A DNA stretch of 60,080 nt from Cyanobacteria bacterium FACHB-63 (lineage in GTDB: Bacteria > Cyanobacteriota > Cyanobacteriia > Leptolyngbyales > Leptolyngbyaceae): the NCBI GenBank assembly GCA_014695255.1, contig JACJNX010000059.1, positions 1-60,080 of the forward strand. The letters run 5' to 3'. The notes beneath the pieces were generated by a model. It saw only the letters and a list, made by a program, of their open reading frames with translations. It was not told the origin of the DNA and did no database searches. Shown here piece after piece: positions 24,650-33,525 of the stretch (positions within the stretch are counted from its first letter, which is position 1; every line of letters begins with the position of its first letter). Both the position numbers and the translations under genes were made by a program.

Positions 24650-25978
24650 TTAAAGCGTGAATTCAGCAAATTCGTCATCTGGTGCGGGTTGTGTTGCTCT
24701 GCCTGTGGCAGATTGATATTGCTGAGTATTAATTAGTTCGTTGAATTTGAAATGCGGATTTTGCTGGATCAAATTCAATGCGGTCATAAAATCGCGAATA
24801 ATTTCGCCTGGAGTGAGCCGCGTTTCGGTTCCGACTTTGCCGCTCCGTACTGCTGCAATAAATCGAGAAATTTCATCCGAAGTGAACTGCTTATTCAGCT
24901 CATAGTGAGTAAAAAAGACGATCGCAATTCGCTGCAATAACGCTTGAAGTTCAGAATCATTCAGCGGGTCAAGATGAATCACTGGAGCGCTAGTGTCGAT
25001 CGCATCCGATTGCACCACGCGACTCTGAGCCGTTCGACGCTGCCAAGCGGGATCGCTATACAATCCGCGTCTCGGATCTTCTAAAAATTGCGGTGTTCCA
25101 CCGATCAAGGTTCCTAAATGGCTGACCTTACCTTGCATCACATCATTGAACATTGCCAGCAGTTTGTCGTAATTGTTTTGACGAGCGATCGCAGTTGGAA
25201 TCTTCGATAAATGCACCACTTCATCGAGAATCACGATCAAGCCTTTGTAATCAATATCTGCCGCAAATCGAGCGATTAATTTAACGTAGTCATACCAGGA
25301 GTCGTCATCAATAATTACTCGAACTCCTAATGCCGCTTTTGCTTCGGTCTTGGTTGAAAACTCTCCTCGTAGCCAACGCAGTGCCGATTCTTTTTTGGTA
25401 TCATCACTCGATCGATAGCCCATCCAATACGCAATAATCACCGTCGCGAAATCAAACCCATTCACCAAATCCGCAACATCCTGAGTCACCAATCGAATTC
25501 GCGCTTCGACCTGCTGATCAAACCCTTCTTCATTCGGCTTCATTCCCGTTTCTTGTGCCACTTGTGCTTGAATTGCTGCAATCCAACGTTCCAGAATAAT
25601 CGTCAATGCACCGCCTTCAGGGCGGCTTTTGGTTGCCAAATTTCGCATCAGTTCGCGATAAGTTGCGACTCCTGCCCCTTGGCTTCCCGCTAAGCGTCGA
25701 TCGGGTGTAATATCCGCATCTGCGACTACAAATCCGCTTTCCATCGCCAAATTGCGAATCAGTTGCAGCGTAAAACTTTTCCCGGCTCCATACCGCCCAA
25801 TCACAAACCGAAACGCCGCGCCACCATTTGCGATATGCTCAAAATCTTGTCGAATTGCAGCAATTTCCTTTTCGCGTCCAACTGCGATCTGCTCTAAACC
25901 GACTCGCGGCACAACCCCTGCACTTAGAGCATTAACTAAGGCAGTTGAAACACGCTTTGTAAGTTTAGGCTGAGACAT
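24650..25978 (-). CDS. orphan BrxD/DUF2791-like P-loop ATPase
   Basis: The 442-aa protein has Walker A GRYGAGKS (61-68) and Walker B LIVILDE (247-253). It shows family-characteristic stretches I associate with the BrxC/BrxD ATP-binding proteins of BREX-like systems: RRLAGSQGAGVATYRELMRN, ALRWLRGEFSTKTEAKAALG and DDDSWYDYVKLIARF. In other genomes this family occurs in BREX loci or beside TerB-domain proteins and helicases. Here the neighbours are an outer-membrane-like protein and a methyltransferase of a metabolite type, with no pglX, pglZ or helicase. Its role outside such loci is unknown. It ends near a strong terminator. Confidence 0.8.
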   Translation of the reverse strand: MSQPKLTKRVSTALVNALSAGVVPRVGLEQIAVGREKEIAAIRQDFEHIANGGAAFRFVIGRYGAGKSFTLQLIRNLAMESGFVVADADITPDRRLAGSQGAGVATYRELMRNLATKSRPEGGALTIILERWIAAIQAQVAQETGMKPNEEGFDQQVEARIRLVTQDVADLVNGFDFATVIIAYWMGYRSSDDTKKESALRWLRGEFSTKTEAKAALGVRVIIDDDSWYDYVKLIARFAADIDYKGLIVILDEVVHLSKIPTAIARQNNYDKLLAMFNDVMQGKVSHLGTLIGGTPQFLEDPRRGLYSDPAWQRRTAQSRVVQSDAIDTSAPVIHLDPLNDSELQALLQRIAIVFFTHYELNKQFTSDEISRFIAAVRSGKVGTETRLTPGEIIRDFMTALNLIQQNPHFKFNELINTQQYQSATGRATQPAPDDEFAEFTL

Positions 25979-26042
25979 AAGACTAGGATAGGAATTCAGA
26001 GTCTTAGAGTAGCACTAAAGCCTACGATCGGTGAATTGCGGA

Positions 26043-26792
26043 TCAGAACAACTTACTCGCTGCAAATCTCAATCTGACGTAATCTGCAAACCACTGTCCC
26101 GAATCGTCGCATAAGTCCGGCTGCAACCGGGCGATCACTTCATTCAAAAAGCCCTCACGTTCGGAGGGTGAGATCGCTTGTGTAAACGGATCAGCAAAAG
26201 TTGCAAGCCATCCCCGAATCCCAGTCGGAAGCGGAGTCGGGCGGGGAATCAGAGCGATTCTGTTCACGATAAATCCCTGTGCCTCTAATCGGAATTGATA
26301 GTCTTTGACCATGGGAAAGTACCAGGGATTGATTTGGTCTGGATCAATTCCGCGCTGTTGCAATGCAGCGTGTAGAGCGGTGACGATCGTGACGACATTG
26401 CGATCGCCGCCAAACTCGGCGACAAATCTTCCTCCTGGTTTCAATGCTTGCCATACTCCCTGAATCACTCGATCTGGTTGCTTCATCCAGTGCAAGGCAG
26501 CGTTACTAAATACCGCATCAAACTCACCGATAAAATTAAGCTGGTGAGCATCGATAAGATGAGCCTCTAATCCTAGCGATCGTGCTGCATCAACAAAGTC
26601 TGCACTAGCGTCTACACCAACGACCTCACAGCCCAACTCTTGCAGCTTCAGCGTTAAAGCCCCATCACCACATCCCAAATCTAGAATTCTTTCTCCTGCT
26701 TTCGGGTCTAGCCATTCCACAACAGGCATTCCTAGATCAGAAACAAAACGAGCGTTCTCGGCATATCTCTCAGAATTCCAAATTTGATTCAT
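26043..26792 (-). CDS. class I SAM-dependent methyltransferase (trans-aconitate methyltransferase-like)
   Basis: The 249-aa protein carries motif I ILDLGCGDGALTLKL (about 35-49), motif II VVGVDASADFVDAA, and the post-motif FSNAALHWMKQPDRVI followed by LKPGGRFVAEFGG. The AALHW and LKPGGRF features match the trans-aconitate methyltransferase group, but the substrate cannot be assigned. Its start is 33 bp... from the DUF29 gene on the same strand (stop 26825), so it may be co-transcribed with the downstream-listed genes 26825-28798. Confidence 0.85.
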   Translation of the reverse strand: MNQIWNSERYAENARFVSDLGMPVVEWLDPKAGERILDLGCGDGALTLKLQELGCEVVGVDASADFVDAARSLGLEAHLIDAHQLNFIGEFDAVFSNAALHWMKQPDRVIQGVWQALKPGGRFVAEFGGDRNVVTIVTALHAALQQRGIDPDQINPWYFPMVKDYQFRLEAQGFIVNRIALIPRPTPLPTGIRGWLATFADPFTQAISPSEREGFLNEVIARLQPDLCDDSGQWFADYVRLRFAASKLF

Positions 26793-26824
26793 TACACCTC
26801 AGATAAATCTCTTGATTGCTACAT

Positions 26825-27271
26825 TCAATCAGGCAAAAAGTCATCATCGAGAATTGATGCAACATCGTAAGGGCAATCAGTCGGAAACGTCTCTAAGGGT
26901 AAACCTGTCTCGGCTTTCGCCTGTTTTGTTGCCGCGGAGTATGATTCAGCAACAATATTTTCCAGATAAGGCTCAAGACTGGGAGAGGTTTGGAGCGCTT
27001 TTCTAATTCGTCGTCGGTGTTCCAAAAGACTTGCTTCCCAACTTCCGCTGCGTTTTCCTGGCTGATACTGCCATTTGAGCAAATGGAGCAACACAATTAC
27101 TAAATTACTTTCCAATCGGTGTCGCTCACTTCGTCCCATGTCCTCAATCTCATCAATTAAATTATCCCAATCAATAGTGTCATAGTCGCGATCGCGCAAC
27201 CGATGAACCGTTGTCTCAATCCATCGCAGATAATCTGTCTCGTAAAGCAGTCGTTGTGTTGCCTGAGTCAT
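26825..27271 (-). CDS. DUF29 family protein
   Basis: The 148-aa protein shows the DUF29 pattern very common in cyanobacteria: LLYETDYLRWIETTVHRLRD, IDWDNLIDEIEDMGRSER, then LESNLVIVLLHLLKWQYQP and SLEPYLENIVAESYSAA. The function of the family is unknown; members often appear in several copies and next to mobile or toxin-type genes. Here it begins 3 bp after the stop of the Ycf46 gene and is surely on the same transcript. Confidence 0.88.
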   Translation of the reverse strand: MTQATQRLLYETDYLRWIETTVHRLRDRDYDTIDWDNLIDEIEDMGRSERHRLESNLVIVLLHLLKWQYQPGKRSGSWEASLLEHRRRIRKALQTSPSLEPYLENIVAESYSAATKQAKAETGLPLETFPTDCPYDVASILDDDFLPD

Positions 27272-27274
27272 GAG

Positions 27275-28798
27275 TTACTCCGGTTGTTGAAGTTGGCGCT
27301 GAATTCGATCGCTTAACTGACTATGTTTTGAAGCAAGCCGCGCTTTTCCGGCTGCTGCCCAATCTTGCAGGAAATCAATCTGCTCTTTGGCAGTTCGAGC
27401 CAGCGGCACAATCTGACTCGCCGCTTCGAGAATGTCATCAGTCATAAAGTCGCGATTTTGACTAAAGCCAATGTGCATCGCTTCGATCAAGGTTTGCTCG
27501 ATTTCGGCTCCTGAAAAATCAGGGGTTTCGTATGCTAATCGATCGAGATCATATTGCTTCAAATTGTGTGGACGCAGGCGAGAAAGATGCACGGAAAAGA
27601 TCGATCGACGTTCTTCCTGGGTCGGCAGTCCTACAAAGAAAATTTCATCAAATCGCCCTTTTCTCAGCATTTCTGGCGGGAGCGCTTGAATGTTGTTGGC
27701 AGTTGCAACCACAAACACTGGCGATTTCTTCTCTGCCATCCAGGTAATAAAGGTTCCGAACACTCGACTGGTCGTACCTGAATCGCTGCGACCATCCACA
27801 CCAGAGAACGCTTTATCAATTTCATCGATCCACAGCACACAAGGCGCAAGCGCTTCGGCAAGCTGAATCATTTGGCGTGTCCGCGATTCTGATTCTCCGA
27901 CCAAGCCGCCGAACAATCGCCCCACATCCAAACGCAGTAACGGTAAATGCCAATGATGCGCGATCGCTTTTGCCGTCAATGATTTACCCGTCCCCTGAAT
28001 TCCAACCAGCATCAAGCCTTTCGGGTGCGGCAGACCGTATTGACGGGCACGATCGCTAAACGATCCTCCCCGTCTCAGCAGCCAATCTTTTAAGTTATCG
28101 AGTCCGCCGATATCCGAAATATCTTCTTTAGCCGGATAGAAATCTAGAATCTGAGTTTGGCGGATGGTTTGGCGCTTTTCTTCAAGGATCAGTTCAACAT
28201 CGTCGGGGCGAAGTTCACCGTGAAGCGCAAAAGCCCTCGCGAGAACGCGACGAATTCGCTCGATCGACAATCCTTGGCACGATCGCACCAATTCATCGAG
28301 TGTTTTACTATCAAGTCGCTGACCTGTCGCACTAAGAAGTCGTTCAATTTCAGTCTTAATCTCTGTTGCGCCTGGAAGCGGAAACTCTAGCACTGTCAGC
28401 ACTTCACTCAAATCATCAGGAATCGAAATCTGAGACGATAGCAGCACTAAATTCTTAGGCTGAGATTTGAGCAATCGGGCTAAATTTCGTAGCTTTCGCG
28501 AAATCGAGATGTCGTCTAGAAATCGATGAAAGTCCCGCAGAATGAAAATTGCGGGCGCACTCATCGGTAGTTTTTCAACGAATTCAAGCGCCTGAAGCGG
28601 ATTCCGCTTGCCAAATCCGGCATCGTTCGGATTGCCTTGATAACCATCAACAAAATCCCAGATATAGACAGCACGATCGCCCTGTGCTTTAGCAGATTGG
28701 GCGATCGCAGCTTCGACTCGTTCTTCTTCGCGAGTCGGAATGTAGATAATCGGATACCGCGCCCGGATTAGTAAGTTGAATTCGTCGCTAAAACTCAT
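27275..28798 (-). CDS. Ycf46-like AAA ATPase
   Basis: The 507-aa protein has an N-terminal degenerate ATPase half (residues 1-200, FNLLIRARYPIIYIPTREEE) and a C-terminal AAA domain with Walker A GIQGTGKS (266-273), Walker B VLWIDEID (321-328), sensor ATANN and the arginine-finger region RKGRFDEIFFV. This is the Ycf46 family of algal plastids and cyanobacteria; the Synechocystis homologue has been linked to regulation of CO2 uptake. It heads a transcript with DUF29 and possibly the methyltransferase. Confidence 0.9.
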   Translation of the reverse strand: MSFSDEFNLLIRARYPIIYIPTREEERVEAAIAQSAKAQGDRAVYIWDFVDGYQGNPNDAGFGKRNPLQALEFVEKLPMSAPAIFILRDFHRFLDDISISRKLRNLARLLKSQPKNLVLLSSQISIPDDLSEVLTVLEFPLPGATEIKTEIERLLSATGQRLDSKTLDELVRSCQGLSIERIRRVLARAFALHGELRPDDVELILEEKRQTIRQTQILDFYPAKEDISDIGGLDNLKDWLLRRGGSFSDRARQYGLPHPKGLMLVGIQGTGKSLTAKAIAHHWHLPLLRLDVGRLFGGLVGESESRTRQMIQLAEALAPCVLWIDEIDKAFSGVDGRSDSGTTSRVFGTFITWMAEKKSPVFVVATANNIQALPPEMLRKGRFDEIFFVGLPTQEERRSIFSVHLSRLRPHNLKQYDLDRLAYETPDFSGAEIEQTLIEAMHIGFSQNRDFMTDDILEAASQIVPLARTAKEQIDFLQDWAAAGKARLASKHSQLSDRIQRQLQQPE

Positions 28799-28870
28799 AA
28801 ATAACTGCTTTTAAAGTACGGTCTTCTTTCTACCGTACCAGAAGCTATAGCAATCCTAAATCAGTTGTGA

Positions 28871-28920
28871 AGTGGGGTGTGGGGTGTTGCTTCCGTTTTT
28901 CCTACTCCCTACTCCCCACT
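28871..28920. repeat. G-rich/C-rich imperfect inverted repeat
   Basis: AGTGGGGTGTGGGGTGT (28871-28887) pairs with ACTCCCTACTCCCCACT (28904-28920) with three mismatches. Such GGGAGT-type intergenic repeats are widespread in filamentous cyanobacteria. It lies between the Ycf46 and yceD genes and could also terminate transcription from yceD. Confidence 0.55.
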
Positions 28921-28952
28921 CTTTCTAGCGTTCACGACTCAAACCAAATCAC

Positions 28953-29453
28953 TTAGTTGAGGTGTCCTTTCAAAGCTTGCAAGGCTGCCCAGCGCTGATC
29001 AATTCCAGGATTTTTGATATCGTCTGCAACTTCGATCCCTTGACAGTCTTGCTCACAAAGTTGACGTTGGGGAATTTCAAGCGAAAACTGCTCGTATAGC
29101 CAAGTTGCCGGATCAAAATAGCCGTTTGGTGGTAGCGTCTCCACTAAATCATCCATTGAGAGATCGCGATCGAGCGGCAATTCCTCTAGTTGGTCAGCCG
29201 TCTCATCGAGCCAAATCATCTCGCTCGGCTCGATCGCTAATCGATGATTAAACTGCTGCAAACAGCGATGACAGGTTAACGTGATGATCGTTTCTGCTTT
29301 GGCGGACACTTCGAGAAAATTGCCTTGATGCGTAATTTTGATCCAGCCTTGAACCGGAGTCAGAGTTTTCAGATCTTCGAGGAGCGTCTTAAACTCGATC
29401 GTCTTGGTGTGGTCAGGGCAGTGAATCAGGCGGGGAATATGAATAGCTTCCAT
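28953..29453 (-). CDS. yceD: YceD/DUF177 family protein
   Basis: The 166-aa product from ATG 29453 (a TTG at 29483 is weaker) has the family layout: an N-terminal beta domain (MEAIHIPRLIHCPDHTKTIE), a CHRC motif (TLTCHRCLQQFNHRL), an acidic stretch with LPLDRDLSMDDLVETLPP and a C-terminal C...C pair (QRQLCEQDCQGI). YceD proteins affect 23S rRNA accumulation in bacteria and chloroplasts. It is the last gene of the rpmH-rnpA-PH-yidC-jag cluster. Confidence 0.88.
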   Translation of the reverse strand: MEAIHIPRLIHCPDHTKTIEFKTLLEDLKTLTPVQGWIKITHQGNFLEVSAKAETIITLTCHRCLQQFNHRLAIEPSEMIWLDETADQLEELPLDRDLSMDDLVETLPPNGYFDPATWLYEQFSLEIPQRQLCEQDCQGIEVADDIKNPGIDQRWAALQALKGHLN

Positions 29454-29563
29454 ACGGCTTAGTGCTGAAGGGAACGATCGCAATTGAGCGATTCACATGG
29501 AAAAAGCGGAAAACTTGCTTGTACAAATCTCCCGCTTCCTTAGTCTAACGAATTTTGTCCGAA

Positions 29564-30067
29564 CTATGCTTCATCTGAGCCGGAGCCAGCAAGACGAACC
29601 ACCAATCGCCGATCGGGTTCTTGACCCCGACTGTAAGTTTCAATGTCTTCGCTGCTTTGAAGAATCGAATGTACCTGACGGCGTTCGGCTGAAGAAAGCG
29701 ATTTGATTTCGTACTCTTCACCCGTTTCTCGCACTCGATTGGCAGCAGATTCGGCGATCGCAGTCAGTTCCTTCAGTCGTCGATCGCGATAACCATCGAT
29801 CTCGATCGTGTAAGCAATCTGCTCTTCTTGACCGATATTCAGAATCGAACTTGCCAAATACTGAATCGAATCAAGAACTGCGCCATTGCTACCGAGTAGT
29901 GCTTCGACTTGAGCAGGCTGGAGGGAAGTATGGTCGATCGTCAACCAGCAACTTTTCTCAGCAAAGGTATTTCGCACTTCCGGGGTTACGGTTGCGGGAA
30001 AAGCAGCCAGCTTGAGAAAAGTTTCGAGCCACTGCTGTCCGCGTTGCTGCAATTGAGTTTCAGCCAT
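29564..30067 (-). CDS. Jag/KhpB-like RNA-binding protein (KH-R3H)
   Basis: The 167-aa product has a KH-like middle (QPAQVEALLGSNGAVLDSIQ) and a C-terminal R3H domain (RRLKELTAIAESAANRVRET, SSAERRQVHSIL with the Arg-x3-His signature). KhpB binds many RNAs and in firmicutes influences cell division and elongation. It has no N-terminal Jag domain. It starts 9 bp after the yidC stop, an arrangement conserved widely in bacteria. Confidence 0.9.
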   Translation of the reverse strand: MAETQLQQRGQQWLETFLKLAAFPATVTPEVRNTFAEKSCWLTIDHTSLQPAQVEALLGSNGAVLDSIQYLASSILNIGQEEQIAYTIEIDGYRDRRLKELTAIAESAANRVRETGEEYEIKSLSSAERRQVHSILQSSEDIETYSRGQEPDRRLVVRLAGSGSDEA

Positions 30068-30076
30068 ACGTCCCCA

Positions 30077-31228
30077 CTATGCCTTCTTCTTACGACCAGG
30101 TTCAAATGGGAGCGGATCATCACCATCCGACTTTGCCCCACCGCTAGCTTTCGCAGTTGCCCCAGCTTCCGCTTCGACTAACTTCTGAAGATTTTCAGGT
30201 AACGGTTCACGCGACAGAAGGAAGGTTTGAGCCGTCTGGAAAATGTTCGCGATTACCATATACATCAGCACACCCGCAGGCAAGGGGAAGAACAAGAACA
30301 TTCCAGAGAAGATCACAGGCGTAACTTTGTTGATCGTGTCTTGCTGAGGATTGCCTGTCGAACCTTGTCCCGAAATCAACTGGCTGATGTAAAGGCTGAG
30401 TCCAAAGAAAACCACCATGCCGATGATGTCCCAATGGAAAGTGCCATCCGGATCAACTGCGCCGACCCGCCCAAGCTGATCGATAAACAAGAAGCCTTTG
30501 TCCGCAGCCAATCCAGGAATAAATGCCTGAACCGTTGCGTCTCCCGGCTGAAGCGCTTCGATCGTGCCGTCTTCATTGATCTTGATGCGCTCCGCGCCAG
30601 TCGTAGCTTTCAGTCTCGGCGTTAGGCTGCCACTATATTGCGCTTCTAGCTCCGTAAATGGCTTGCCGTCCAAGGTTTGAAATTCAATCTTGGTTTTCTC
30701 ACCGACAGCCAACTTCGTACCACTCGGCGCGATCGCGCTAATTTTCGCGTGAATGCCATCTGCCACGTAAATGTTTTGTGGCGGAGTGACAAACGCCTGC
30801 GGTGCAACTTGCTCAACTTGAGCTTGAGGCGCAATCTGAAAGTTCACCGTGTAAGGCACATCCGAAAAGGGTGAGCCTCTAAGCGTCGCAAACAGCGCAA
30901 ACAAAATCGGCATCTGCAAGACGACCGGGAAGCATCCCGCTAACGGATTGCCAAACTCCTTGTAGATCGCGCTCATTTCTTCCTGCTGTTTTGCAGGATC
31001 GCTTTTATATCGTTCCTGAATTTCTTTAACGCGCTTCTGCATCACAGGTTGAGTCACCTTCATGCGGCGCATACTGCGAATTGAACCTGCGCTAAGCGGA
31101 TAGAGGGCAAAGCGAATGACTAGAGTCAACGCTACGATCGCCAACCCATAGCTCGGTACGATCCCGTAGAAAAAATCCAGGATCGGCAGCATCACATTAT
31201 TGGATAAGAAGCCTACACCAAAGTCCAT
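30077..31228 (-). CDS. yidC: membrane protein insertase YidC/Oxa1/Alb3
   Basis: The 383-aa insertase places proteins in the plasma and thylakoid membranes. It has an N-terminal helix, the conserved core [20 protein letters not shown] with the functional Arg, the cytoplasmic coiled hairpin ([20 protein letters not shown]), [20 protein letters not shown], and later helices up to [20 protein letters not shown]. Between helices lies an insert of about 120 residues (about 130-255) with an Ig-like BIG2 flavour ([20 protein letters not shown]). The C-terminus is Lys-rich, suited to ribosome contact. Confidence 0.95.
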   Translation of the reverse strand: MDFGVGFLSNNVMLPILDFFYGIVPSYGLAIVALTLVIRFALYPLSAGSIRSMRRMKVTQPVMQKRVKEIQERYKSDPAKQQEEMSAIYKEFGNPLAGCFPVVLQMPILFALFATLRGSPFSDVPYTVNFQIAPQAQVEQVAPQAFVTPPQNIYVADGIHAKISAIAPSGTKLAVGEKTKIEFQTLDGKPFTELEAQYSGSLTPRLKATTGAERIKINEDGTIEALQPGDATVQAFIPGLAADKGFLFIDQLGRVGAVDPDGTFHWDIIGMVVFFGLSLYISQLISGQGSTGNPQQDTINKVTPVIFSGMFLFFPLPAGVLMYMVIANIFQTAQTFLLSREPLPENLQKLVEAEAGATAKASGGAKSDGDDPLPFEPGRKKKA

Positions 31229-31323
31229 TCGCTTTACGTCTACCTAATAGGGTCTAAAGTGATCAAGGCATTCTGATCAGAATCAAAAATGCCAAATCCA
31301 GTGTAGCGCTCAGGACGGCAACT

Positions 31324-31722
31324 TTAAGGTTGACTTCCGAGACTGCCACTAACTTTTTTGGCTCTGTCTGAAAGCCGCTCGTTGATAAAGTCATACACTT
31401 CCCGGAACTTGGGAATCGCTCGTAATTCGATGCGGCTTCCGTCGCGGAGAGTTAACACCATATCGCCATAGGCTCCAATCCCACGCGGGACAGTGACGAC
31501 TTTCGTGATTTCCGAATAGATGACATCTGCCCGGTCGCGTCCTTGCCAACCGCCCACGACACTAATGCGACGATTAGTAATGCGATAGCGCAGCCAAAGC
31601 GCTCGGACGATCGAACCGACCGTGAGAGGCAAGCAAATCACGGTAAAACCTAGAAGAACGTTGATAATCAAGTCCCCAATGTGCGGCCCACCTTCATAGA
31701 AGACTTCTTCTTTAATTGCCAT
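31324..31722 (-). CDS. PH-domain membrane protein
   Basis: The 132-aa protein has one or two N-terminal helices (LIINVLLGFTVICLPLTVGS) and a bacterial PH-like domain (RYRITNRRISVVGGWQGRDR ... YGDMVLTLRDGSRIEL). It is a regular member of this cluster between rnpA and yidC in cyanobacteria. Function unknown; a role at the membrane beside YidC is suggested only by position. Its start overlaps the end of rnpA by 11 bp, so the two are translationally coupled. Confidence 0.85.
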   Translation of the reverse strand: MAIKEEVFYEGGPHIGDLIINVLLGFTVICLPLTVGSIVRALWLRYRITNRRISVVGGWQGRDRADVIYSEITKVVTVPRGIGAYGDMVLTLRDGSRIELRAIPKFREVYDFINERLSDRAKKVSGSLGSQP

Positions 31723-32059
31723 TCAGCACCTCAGCTTTAACCAATAGCTGCTCTAATTCTTGCAGATATTGAGAATAATCACACTCGGTCGCTTCGATTC
31801 GCACTCCGATGACGATCGCATATCCCGGTTTCGTTCGAGGGAGAAAACTTCGCAAAATTGATCGTACCTGGCGTTTAATCCGATTCCGAACGACTGCGCG
31901 TTTGCTCACCTTTTTACTAATCGAGATCCCAATACGGGTCGGTTGCTCAGGGCATTTCAGCGCTCTTAAGGTGAAACAACGTGAACCGCGACGAAATCCT
32001 CGCTGATAAACGGCATCAAAATCTCGTCGATGTTTCAGGCGATTTTCTTGAGGCAGCAA
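31712..32059 (-). CDS. rnpA: ribonuclease P protein component
   Basis: RnpA is the protein cofactor of the tRNA 5'-processing ribozyme. From a TTG at 32059 the product has 115 aa starting LLPQENRLKHRRDFDAVYQR, which matches the family N-terminus; the frame upstream of it is the rpmH gene read in another frame. The signature SKKVSKRAVVRNRIKRQVRS is intact. The start lies 8 bp after the rpmH stop, as in most bacteria. Confidence 0.93.
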   Translation of the reverse strand: MLPQENRLKHRRDFDAVYQRGFRRGSRCFTLRALKCPEQPTRIGISISKKVSKRAVVRNRIKRQVRSILRSFLPRTKPGYAIVIGVRIEATECDYSQYLQELEQLLVKAEVLNGN

Positions 32060-32067
32060 AGCCGGGA

Positions 32068-32214
32068 TCAGGAACTTGAAACAGAGAGGCGCAACCGTCC
32101 TTTTCTGCGACGTGCTTGAATCACTTTTTGTCCATTTTTCGTCCGCATCCGGGCGCGAAATCCTGATACCCGTCTCCGTTTGCGGCTTGTTCCGCCTAAA
32201 GTGCGCTTTGTCAT
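32068..32214 (-). CDS. rpmH: 50S ribosomal protein L34
   Basis: This 48-aa protein, hidden beneath the longer frame of rnpA, reads [19 protein letters not shown], then [20 protein letters not shown] and ends RLSVSSS. It is extremely basic and matches L34 throughout. TGGAG precedes the ATG at about 10 nt. It heads the rpmH-rnpA-PH-yidC-jag-yceD cluster; no dnaA or origin is visible next to it. Confidence 0.96.
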   Translation of the reverse strand: MTKRTLGGTSRKRRRVSGFRARMRTKNGQKVIQARRRKGRLRLSVSSS

Positions 32215-32303
32215 AGGTGTGGCTCCAGTAAATTAATCCCAAGCAAAAAAAATAAGTAGACCGTGGGAAAAGTCACAGTCTACTAGCGTATCACGATTTT
32301 CGA

Positions 32304-32837
32304 TTACTGAATCGTCACAATCCAGGTGCCGATGTCACGCAGTAAGGGGACATCTCCAGGCGACAGAACGCGACAGTTGAAGTAGAACATACCGCCATTA
32401 TTGGGATTGCGGACGTTTGAGAAAATCATTTCAATGTTAGAACCCGCCGGAACCGGTTCTTGGGGGAAAATTTCGATCACGTAGTTGTCTTTTTCCCACT
32501 TCACTTCTTGAATCGCAACTTTTTTGTCGTTGACCAACAGTTCGACTTCTTTTGGGTCGAATGTGCCTTTGAAGTAGTCGGGATAATCGATCGAGAACTG
32601 AGCGATCGCGACTTTTACTTTGTCACGCGGAACCCGGAAGCGATAGCGATCCCAGGAGCCTGTGTTGCCGCCAAAGTCGAGTCGATAGTTAAGTTGTTTG
32701 CCTGCGCCAACGCCACTGAAGAGCGTCAGACCCGGTAGACCTTGAGCGATCGCACCCAAGGGCACACTTGCGAGGAGGCTACCCGCGATCGCAAGGGCTG
32801 AAACGGCGCGACGCATTGAACTTCTTTTCAGTAGCAT
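32304..32837 (-). CDS. secreted DUF2808 protein
   Basis: The 177-aa protein has a signal peptide (MLLKRSSMRRAVSALAIAGS, cleavage after AIAQ or nearby) and the DUF2808 domain typical of cyanobacteria: LNYRLDFGGNTGSWDRYRFR, FSIDYPDYFKGTFDPKEVEL and IEIFPQEPVPAGSNIEMIFS. The function is unknown. An in-frame ATG at 32816 is an alternative start. It is separate from the rpmH transcript and faces the same way. Confidence 0.88.
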   Translation of the reverse strand: MLLKRSSMRRAVSALAIAGSLLASVPLGAIAQGLPGLTLFSGVGAGKQLNYRLDFGGNTGSWDRYRFRVPRDKVKVAIAQFSIDYPDYFKGTFDPKEVELLVNDKKVAIQEVKWEKDNYVIEIFPQEPVPAGSNIEMIFSNVRNPNNGGMFYFNCRVLSPGDVPLLRDIGTWIVTIQ

Positions 32838-32942
32838 AAAGAAAAAGATGAGTAAGGGTTAGTGAATTAATACTGAGAGTAGCAGGAACCTGCGTTGGGG
32901 GATACGGTGCAGGGACGCGATCGGCGATCGTTTTGTTCCTGA

Positions 32943-33194
32943 TTAACAAATTTGATCCGGGTCAATTCCTAACTCATGCAGTTTAGGTTAGATTTCCAGC
33001 CACATAGACATTACTGCGCCCACCAATTCCATCAGGGCGAAAAATCCAGCGAATCAGGCGAACGAGAAGATCAAATCAATTTGATCGCGATGGAGATCAC
33101 TTTCCAAGGGATGCTCATCACTCCATAAGTCGGGCGGTGGTAAAGAGAGGGTGTCGTCAGCTAGAAGTGCTGCTTCTGGAGTTGCTTGAGTCAT
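32943..33194 (-). pseudogene. decayed Uma2-family (DUF820) endonuclease-like gene
   Basis: From ATG 33194 an open frame of 46 codons gives LPPPDLWSDEHPLESDL, the typical start of cyanobacterial Uma2 proteins, then stops at 33054. One frame over the text continues with RWIFRPDGIGGR and SNVYVAGNLT, the next conserved block. After another stop and shift comes KLHELGIDPDQIC, the usual C-terminal tail of the family, ending at 32943. Only about 84 codons remain of a family that usually has around 200 or more, so most of the middle is deleted. Uma2 genes are often numerous in cyanobacteria and linked to mobile DNA. Confidence 0.75.
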
Positions 33195-33482
33195 GGCAGG
33201 AAAGTCCGTACCGAATCGATTCAATTCTAACAGAGCACTTGTTCTGCAAAGAATTTGCAGGAATGTTAAACAGATTGAACTTAGATTTCAATTTATAAAA
33301 ACTGTTGATTCTTGTGGCATTTCTTAACTAAATCTTTGAGAAACTAAACTTGAGAAAACCCCTGTTTCATCAGCATTTTTTGAATCTATAATTTCTGAAA
33401 ATCTGTCTGTTTGATTACTTTTTGAAACACAAAGGATTTATTGTCTTGTGTTTTCGAGTATGACTGAATAAAAGCCTAGAAC

Positions 33483-33502
33483 TGTAATGAATCGCTGTTA
33501 CA
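33483..33502. promoter_or_regulatory. candidate operator upstream of pntA
   Basis: TGTAA (33483-33487) and TTACA (33498-33502) are inverted arms 10 bp apart, ending 23 bp before the pntA ATG. The spacing does not fit the NtcA consensus GTA-N8-TAC. It would lie within or next to the promoter or leader. Support is pattern only. Confidence 0.25.
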
Positions 33503-33525
33503 AAACGCCATAATGAGGAGACAGC

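Larger units (their letters stand above)
32838..33525. other. 688-bp intergenic region with a decayed gene and the pntA promoter region
   Basis: It holds the Uma2 remnant (32943-33194), then about 330 bp of AT-rich DNA ending at the pntA start. The inverted pair TGTAA-N10-TTACA at 33483-33502 is the only other structure I can point to. Confidence 0.6.

Noticed and set aside
24650-28798. Complete BREX or other defence island around the BrxD-like ATPase
   Set aside because: The two ATPases are of different families, the methyltransferase is of metabolite type, and no nuclease, PglZ, PglX or helicase gene is present.
31712-32242. 176-aa version of RnpA
   Set aside because: The extra N-terminal part is the rpmH gene read in another frame; the true start is near the LLPQENRLKHRRDF segment.
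33483-33502. NtcA site before pntA
   Set aside because: The spacing of the arms (TGTAA-N10-TTACA) does not fit GTA-N8-TAC; kept only as a weak unspecified operator.
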